NCBI GenBank assembly: GCA_003242355.1
Contig: QGUH01000061.1
Coordinates: 1 to 10,043 of the forward strand
DNA from: Pseudomonadota bacterium
GTDB lineage: Bacteria > Myxococcota_A > Polyangia > Polyangiales > Polyangiaceae
Direction of reading: 5' to 3'
Length of the DNA: 10,043 bases
This document shows, piece after piece, positions 4,926 to 10,043 of this stretch (within the stretch, counting starts at the first letter, position 1; each line of letters starts with the position of its first letter). The notes below the pieces were generated by a model, which saw only the letters and a list, made by a program, of their open reading frames with translations, made no database searches and had not been told where the DNA came from. Both the position numbers and the translations under genes were made by a program.

Positions 4926-7213
4926 AGGTCAGTCCCGAAGTCGAGATCGCCTGCAATCTGGCCCTGCGGGAGGCCGAGCGGCGGCGCCACGACGTGATGA
5001 CGGTGGAGCACCTGCTCTATGCCCTGCTCCACGACGAAGCGACCGCCACGGTCGTCCGCAAAGCCGGGGGGAACGTCGAGCGCATCAAGGCGCGCCTCGA
5101 CCGGATTCTCGAGCGCGAGCTGCCCAAGGTTCCCGAAGGGCAGTCGGTGACTCCGAGCCCCTCGCGCGGGTTTCAACGCGTGCTGCAGCGCGCTGCGTTT
5201 CACGTCCAGTCGAGCGGCAAGGATCGCCTGGAGGGGCACAACGTGCTCATCGCCATGTTCGCCGAGCCCGAGAGCCCGGCGGTCGAGGCGATGAAGGCCG
5301 AGGGGGTGACGCGTTACGACGTCGTCAACTACGTCTCTCACGGCGTGGCCAAGGACGGCACGGACGACGACGCGCTCGAGCTCGGTGAAAACGAGACCGA
5401 AGCTACCGACGAAACCGAGCGCGACACGCGCGGCGATCCGCTGCGCCAGTTCGCGGTGAACCTCAACGAACGGGCGCGCGCGGGAGAGCTCGAGCCGCTC
5501 GTCGGGCGCGAGAAGGAGCTGCGGCGCGCGATTCAGGTGCTTTGCCGCCGGCGCAAGAACAACCCGCTGTTCGTGGGCGATGCCGGGGTGGGCAAGACGG
5601 CGATCGTGGAAGGCTTGGCGGCGCTCATCGAAAGCGGCAAGGCCCCCAAGCCCTTGAGCGGCGCCACCATCTACGCGCTCGACATGGGCTCGCTCGTCGC
5701 GGGCACGCGCTTCCGCGGAGACTTCGAAAAGCGCGTCAAAGGCATTCTCAAACAAATCGAGCGGATCCCGGGCGCCATTCTGTTCGTGGACGAGATCCAC
5801 ACCGTGATTGGCGCTGGCGCCGCGAGTGGCGGCACCCTCGACGCCGCGAACCTGCTCAAGCCTGCGCTCTCGGGCGGCAAGCTGCGGTGCATCGGCGCGA
5901 CGACGTTCGAGGAATACAGAAATCACCTCGAGCGCGACCGAGCTCTGGCGCGCAGGTTCCAGAAGATCGACGTGCTCGAGCCCAGCGTCGAAGAGACGAT
6001 TCAGATCCTCAAGGGGCTCCAGCGCCACTACGAGGAGTTCCACGGCGTGGTCTACACTCCGGAAGCGGTGGACGCGGCCGCGCGCCTGGCGGATCGACAC
6101 CTGCGCGACAAGCGCTTGCCGGACAAGGCCGTCGATCTGCTCGACGAGGCGGGCGCCGACGCCAAGCTCGACGAGGGCGAGAACGCGACGGTGGACGTGG
6201 ATCGGATCGAGGCAGTCGTGGCGCGCATGGCCCAGATCCCGCCGCGTCAGGTGAGCCGCGACGACCGCGCGGCGCTGAAGAACCTCGAAAGCGATCTGCG
6301 CAAGGTCGTCTTCGGGCAAGACCGGGCCATTCGGGAGCTCGCGACGGCGATCAAGCTCGCCCGCGCTGGCCTGCGGCCGCCGGACAAGCCGATTGGCTCG
6401 TACCTGTTCACCGGGCCTACGGGCGTGGGCAAGACCGAGGTGGCTCGGCAGCTCGCAAAGACGCTCGGGATCGAGCTCGTGCGCTTCGACATGAGCGAGT
6501 ACATGGAGCGGCACACGGTCTCACGCCTCATCGGCGCGCCGCCCGGATACGTGGGCTACGACCGCGGTGGCTTGTTGACCGAGGCGATTGCCAAGACGCC
6601 GCATTGCGTGTTGCTCCTCGACGAGATCGAGAAGGCGCATCCGGACGTGTTCAACGTGCTGCTCCAGGTGATGGACCACGGCACGCTGACCGACAACAAC
6701 GGAAAGAAGGCGGATTTCCGGCACGTCATTCTGATCATGACGAGCAACGTCGGCGCGCAGGACCTGGCGCGGGCGCCCCTCGGCTTCGGCACGCGCGAGA
6801 GTCGTGGCCGTGACGACATTGCGTTCCGCAACACGTTCAGCCCCGAGTTCCGCAACCGCCTCGACGCGCGCATCGCCTTCGATCCGCTCTCGCCCGAGGT
6901 GATGGGCCTCGTGGTCGACAAGTTCATCCTCGAGCTGAATCAGCAGCTCGCCGAACGCGACGTCACGCTCGAGCTCACGCCTGCCGCCCGCGCCTACCTC
7001 GCCGAGAAGGGCTACGACAAGGACTACGGCGCGCGCCCGCTCTCGCGTCTCCTGCAAGACGAAGTGAAGCGCCCCCTAACCGAGGAGCTGCTCTTCGGTG
7101 AGCTCGAGCTCGGCGGCCACGCCCTCGTCGACTACGCCAACGGCGAAATCCGCTTCACCCTCCGCGGCAACAAGCCCGGCGCCCTCCCCTCCACCGCCAA
7201 GCTCCCCAACTGA
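4922..7213 (+). CDS. clpA: ATP-dependent Clp protease ATP-binding subunit ClpA
   Basis: This 763-aa hexameric AAA+ unfoldase threads substrates into the ClpP peptidase; E. coli ClpA has 758. The N-domain (about 1-142), with MTVEHLLYALL and FQRVLQRAAFHVQSSG, is the ClpS docking site. An acidic linker follows (about 143-175, DGTDDDALELGENE...). D1 has Walker A GDAGVGKT (219-226) and Walker B FVDEIHTV with Glu291. D2 has GPTGVGKT (498-505) and LLDEIEKAH with Glu568. The ClpP-binding loop reads LGF (620-622), a [ILV]-G-[FL] tripeptide. The C-terminal D2 small domain includes GYDKDYGARPLSRLLQ. The start is GTG 4922, overlapping the clpS stop by four bases; GGAAGGG (4904-4910) may serve as ribosome-binding site. 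A longer open frame from 4553 only traverses clpS out of phase. ClpP is not encoded here. Confidence 0.97.
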   Translation: MKVSPEVEIACNLALREAERRRHDVMTVEHLLYALLHDEATATVVRKAGGNVERIKARLDRILERELPKVPEGQSVTPSPSRGFQRVLQRAAFHVQSSGKDRLEGHNVLIAMFAEPESPAVEAMKAEGVTRYDVVNYVSHGVAKDGTDDDALELGENETEATDETERDTRGDPLRQFAVNLNERARAGELEPLVGREKELRRAIQVLCRRRKNNPLFVGDAGVGKTAIVEGLAALIESGKAPKPLSGATIYALDMGSLVAGTRFRGDFEKRVKGILKQIERIPGAILFVDEIHTVIGAGAASGGTLDAANLLKPALSGGKLRCIGATTFEEYRNHLERDRALARRFQKIDVLEPSVEETIQILKGLQRHYEEFHGVVYTPEAVDAAARLADRHLRDKRLPDKAVDLLDEAGADAKLDEGENATVDVDRIEAVVARMAQIPPRQVSRDDRAALKNLESDLRKVVFGQDRAIRELATAIKLARAGLRPPDKPIGSYLFTGPTGVGKTEVARQLAKTLGIELVRFDMSEYMERHTVSRLIGAPPGYVGYDRGGLLTEAIAKTPHCVLLLDEIEKAHPDVFNVLLQVMDHGTLTDNNGKKADFRHVILIMTSNVGAQDLARAPLGFGTRESRGRDDIAFRNTFSPEFRNRLDARIAFDPLSPEVMGLVVDKFILELNQQLAERDVTLELTPAARAYLAEKGYDKDYGARPLSRLLQDEVKRPLTEELLFGELELGGHALVDYANGEIRFTLRGNKPGALPSTAKLPN

Positions 7214-7236
7214 CCCGAGAGGAGCTGCGAACGCAC

Positions 7237-7278
7237 GGCTCGTCGCACCCGTTTCGGAGACCTCCGAGGCGACGGGCC
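7237..7278 (+). terminator. Long imperfect stem-loop after clpA, possible terminator
   Basis: GGCTCGTCGC (7237-7246) pairs with GCGACGGGCC (7269-7278) over ten positions including one G-T wobble. Within its loop TCGGAG (7254-7259) can pair with CTCCGA (7262-7267). The structure begins 23 bp after the clpA stop codon and lacks a T-run. It probably ends clpSA transcription, or stabilises its 3' end, ahead of the oxoprolinase gene. Confidence 0.45.
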
Positions 7279-7358
7279 GGTTCTCCGCCGATTCGTGGGC
7301 GGCCCAAGCGTTCACCGGTCGGGCGGCATCCCCTGCGGCGGAATACACTCGCGCGACG

Positions 7359-10043
7359 ATGCGCTACGACGTGTGGATCGACCGCGGCGGAACCTTCACG
7401 GATTGCATCCTGCGAGACCGCGCGACCGGGGAGCTGCGCGTTACCAAAGTGCTCTCGTCGGACGAAGCCCCGCTCGTCGGCATTCGGAGATTGCTCGGAC
7501 TGGGGGCGAACGACGCGATCCCGCCCTGCGAGATCCGCATGGGCACGACCCTCGCGACCAACGCGCTGCTCGAGCGCAAGGGAGCGCGCACGCTCCTCGT
7601 CATCAGCCGCGGCTTCGGCGACGTGCTCGAGATCGGCACGCAAGCCCGCCCCGAGCTGTTCGCGCTCGAGATCCGAAAACCGAAACCGCTCTACGAGGCC
7701 GTGCTCGAAGTGGACGCCCGCGCTGCCCCCGACGGCACTCCCGAGCGAGAGCCGAATGCGGAGGAGCTGGCACGCGCGCTCGAAGCCGCCCGAAGCCGCG
7801 GGCTTTCGAGCGCCGCCGTGGTCGTCCTGCACGACTACGGGAGCGGCACGCTCGAACGGAATCTGACCCGAGCGGCGAGGGCCGCGGGGTTCACGCACAC
7901 CGTGGGGTCGCACGAGCTCGCTCCGGAAATCGGTCTCGTGGCGCGCGGCGATACGGCGGTTCTCGACGCGTACCTGACGCCCGTGCTCACGGACCACTTC
8001 GAAAAGCTCACGCGCGAGCTCTCGGGCAGCCGTCTGCTCGTGATGCAATCGAGTGGCGGGCTTTCGGAGCCCGGGCGCTGTCGCGGGCCGCACGCGATCC
8101 TCTCGGGGCCGGCGGGCGGCGCCGTGGCGGCGCTCCACGTCGCGAAGAGCGCCGGCTGCGCGCGTGCGATCGCCTTCGACATGGGCGGGACGTCCACGGA
8201 CGTGTCGCGCATCGAGGGTGAGCTCGAGCTGCGCTACGAAACCGAAGTGGCTGGGGTCGCGCTGCGCGCGCCGATGCTCGCCATCCACACGGTGGCCGCC
8301 GGTGGGGGCTCGCTGTGCCGCTACGACGGCCATCGACTCTCGGTCGGCCCAGAAAGCGCAGGCGCACGTCCCGGTCCGCTCTGTTACGGCGCTCCCGAAG
8401 CCACCGAGCTCGCGCTCACCGACGTGAACCTGGCGCTCGGTCGCGTCCTGCCCGACGCCTTCCCCTTTCCACTCGAGCGCACGCGCGTCGACGCCCGGCT
8501 CGCCGAGATTTCGAGCGCGATTCGCGAGCGCGGCGGCTCGCTCTCACCGCTCGAGGTGGCGGAGGGATTCTTCAGGATCGCCAATCAGAACATGGCGGAT
8601 GCGATCCGGGAGGTGTCGATCAAGCGCGGTTACGACGTTCGGGATCACGCGCTCGTCGTCTTCGGCGGGGCCGGCGGCCAGCACGCGTGCGCGCTCGCGC
8701 GCGAGCTCGGCATCCGTCGGGTGTTGTTCCACCCGCTCGCGGGCGTGCTCTCTGCCTACGGCATGGGGCTCGCCGACCTCTCCACCAGCGGGACGCGCGA
8801 GCTCGGGGATTGCGAGCTCAACGAAGCGGCGGCCGCAGAGCTCGGCGCCGTGTTCGAGGCGCTGGAAGCCAAAGGACGCGCCGCGCTGGCGCTCGAGGGC
8901 GCGCGCACCTTCGTGACCCGCCGCAAGCTCGAGCTGGGCTACCGCGGCACCGATCACGCGTTGCTGGTCGACGCCGCCTTCGACGCGGCGACGTTGCGCG
9001 CGCGCTTCGAGTCGCAGCATCGCGCGGAGTTCGGTTACGTGCGGCACAATCATCCGATCGAGCTCCGCCGTGCGCGGGTCACGGTGAGCGGCCGAGCGAG
9101 CGAGCCTCCTGCTTCGGCGCCGAACGCGCGCGCTCCCCGAGGGACCCGGCGCCCCCCGAGCTCCCTATTTTGGAACGGCGAGCTGCTCCGCGACGTCCCG
9201 GTGCTCGATCGCGCCGAGCTCGCAGTGGGCGCCCGCGTCGTCGGCCCCGCGATCATCACGGAGGACACGAGCACGATCGTCGTCGATCCGGGTTTCGACT
9301 TGGTCCTGCGGGAGGACGGGATCCTGATCGCGAGCCCGGTCGACTCTCGGGAAGACACGGTCAATCGGCCCGCGTCTCGCACGAACGGCCCCGATCCGAT
9401 CGTGCTCGAGCTCGTGGGCAGCCGTTTCATGTCGATCGCCGAGCGCATGGGGCACACGCTGCGGCGCACGGCGCTCAGTGTGAACATCCGCGAGCGGCTC
9501 GATTTTTCGTGCGCGGTCTTCGACGCCCACGGCGGCCTGGTCGCGAACGCGCCGCACATTCCGGTTCACCTGGGTGCGATGAGCGAATCCGTGCGCGCCG
9601 TGCTCGCGTTGCATCCCGACGCGGAGCCCGGCGACGCTTTCGTGACCAACGACCCCGCGCTGGGTGGTTCGCATTTGCCCGACGTCACGGTCGTCGCACC
9701 CGTTCACGACGCCTCGGGCCGGCGCATCGCGGTCGTCGCGGCGCGCGGTCACCACGCGGACATCGGCGGAACGACGCCGGGCTCCATGCCCGCCTTTTCC
9801 TCCTCGTTGGAGGAAGAAGGCATCGTGTTCCGCGCGGAACGCCTCGTGCACCGCGGCACCTTCGAACGAGAACGCCTCTTCGAGATCCTGGCTTCCGGCC
9901 CGTATCCGGCGCGTCGCCCGAGCGAAAACGTGGCCGACATCGAAGCCGCGCCCCCGCGGCTGGGAACCGGATCGGACCTCGGACCCACCCCCCGGCCGAA
10001 CCTCGGCGGGGACGGCCGGACGGGCACATGGGCCCCGTGCCAA
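7359..10043 (+). CDS. ATP-dependent 5-oxoprolinase, HyuA-HyuB single chain, cut by window edge
   Basis: The frame stays open for 895 codons to the edge; single-chain family members run to roughly 1200-1290 aa. The enzyme hydrolyses 5-oxo-L-proline to L-glutamate with ATP, in pyroglutamate salvage or glutathione turnover. The HyuA half shows IDRGGTFTD (7-15), RMGTTLATNALLERKGAR (60-77), SGPAGG (249-254), FDMGGTSTD (273-281) and a GGGS loop (315-318), the actin-like ATPase motifs. A Pro/Ala/Arg-rich insert is near 578-602. The HyuB half starts near residue 679 with VLELVGSRFMSIAERMG and includes RERLDFSCAVFD and GHHADIGGTTPGSMP (797-811). The match to eukaryotic-type OPLAH is close, so 5-oxoprolinase is preferred over hydantoinase. 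No Shine-Dalgarno precedes ATG 7359, but homology starts there. From about codon 864 the frame is unreliable: conserved HyuB residues continue in another phase. Confidence 0.93.
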   Translation, partial: MRYDVWIDRGGTFTDCILRDRATGELRVTKVLSSDEAPLVGIRRLLGLGANDAIPPCEIRMGTTLATNALLERKGARTLLVISRGFGDVLEIGTQARPELFALEIRKPKPLYEAVLEVDARAAPDGTPEREPNAEELARALEAARSRGLSSAAVVVLHDYGSGTLERNLTRAARAAGFTHTVGSHELAPEIGLVARGDTAVLDAYLTPVLTDHFEKLTRELSGSRLLVMQSSGGLSEPGRCRGPHAILSGPAGGAVAALHVAKSAGCARAIAFDMGGTSTDVSRIEGELELRYETEVAGVALRAPMLAIHTVAAGGGSLCRYDGHRLSVGPESAGARPGPLCYGAPEATELALTDVNLALGRVLPDAFPFPLERTRVDARLAEISSAIRERGGSLSPLEVAEGFFRIANQNMADAIREVSIKRGYDVRDHALVVFGGAGGQHACALARELGIRRVLFHPLAGVLSAYGMGLADLSTSGTRELGDCELNEAAAAELGAVFEALEAKGRAALALEGARTFVTRRKLELGYRGTDHALLVDAAFDAATLRARFESQHRAEFGYVRHNHPIELRRARVTVSGRASEPPASAPNARAPRGTRRPPSSLFWNGELLRDVPVLDRAELAVGARVVGPAIITEDTSTIVVDPGFDLVLREDGILIASPVDSREDTVNRPASRTNGPDPIVLELVGSRFMSIAERMGHTLRRTALSVNIRERLDFSCAVFDAHGGLVANAPHIPVHLGAMSESVRAVLALHPDAEPGDAFVTNDPALGGSHLPDVTVVAPVHDASGRRIAVVAARGHHADIGGTTPGSMPAFSSSLEEEGIVFRAERLVHRGTFERERLFEILASGPYPARRPSENVADIEAAPPRLGTGSDLGPTPRPNLGGDGRTGTWAPCQ

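Noticed and set aside
4847..6514. A 555-codon minus-strand open frame opposite clpA
   Set aside because: Same antisense effect. The product is Arg/Leu/Ala/His-rich and shows no domain, and clpA is certain on the other strand.
9165..10043. A 292-codon minus-strand open frame at the right edge
   Set aside because: It is antisense to the well-supported HyuB half, and its translation is arginine-rich with no recognisable motif.
1..10043. CRISPR arrays, tRNA or rRNA genes, transposases, insertion-sequence ends, phage genes, toxin-antitoxin or defence genes
   Set aside because: None is visible: no regularly spaced repeats, no cloverleaf-like segment in the intergenic gaps, and every long frame is accounted for by chromosomal genes.

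Overview
The window is high-GC bacterial DNA (about two thirds G+C by eye) with densely packed housekeeping and metabolic genes. A Hanks-type Ser/Thr kinase, a two-subunit KorAB 2-oxoacid:ferredoxin oxidoreductase, a clpS-clpA pair and a single-chain 5-oxoprolinase together suggest a delta-proteobacterial lineage, most likely Myxococcota (Polyangia-like). That assignment is an inference; there is no rRNA or marker gene that settles it.

Layout, left to right. (1) The left edge to 653, minus strand: the N-terminal part of a Ser/Thr protein kinase, cut off by the window edge. (2) 795-1244, plus: a 149-aa DUF6918-like protein of unknown function, divergent from the kinase. (3) 1333-4253, plus: korA (gamma-alpha fusion) and korB, 32 bp apart, behind a strong-looking promoter with a very short leader. 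They end at a 13-14 bp perfect hairpin. (4) 4330-4470, plus: a possible 46-aa, very basic small protein bracketed by two hairpins. (5) 4584-7213, plus: clpS and clpA, translationally coupled by a GTGA overlap. They are followed by a long imperfect stem-loop. (6) 7359 to the right edge, plus: the HyuA half and the start of the HyuB half of an ATP-dependent 5-oxoprolinase, open at the edge.

How the genes work together. KorA and KorB form one enzyme that oxidises 2-oxoglutarate (or a related 2-oxoacid) to the acyl-CoA and reduces ferredoxin. ClpS hands N-degron substrates to the ClpA unfoldase, whose ClpP partner is not here. The kinase, DUF6918 protein and 5-oxoprolinase have no evident functional link to these.

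Both outermost tens of bases look corrupted. The kinase loses conserved residues in the last ~68 bases at the left edge, and the oxoprolinase appears to frameshift in the last ~100 bases at the right edge. This fits error-prone contig ends. I found no defence system, mobile element, CRISPR array, tRNA/rRNA or clearly new multi-gene system. The points worth a second look are small: the korA promoter architecture, the basic mini-ORF, the clpS leader hairpins, repeats in the divergent promoter, and the eroded ends.
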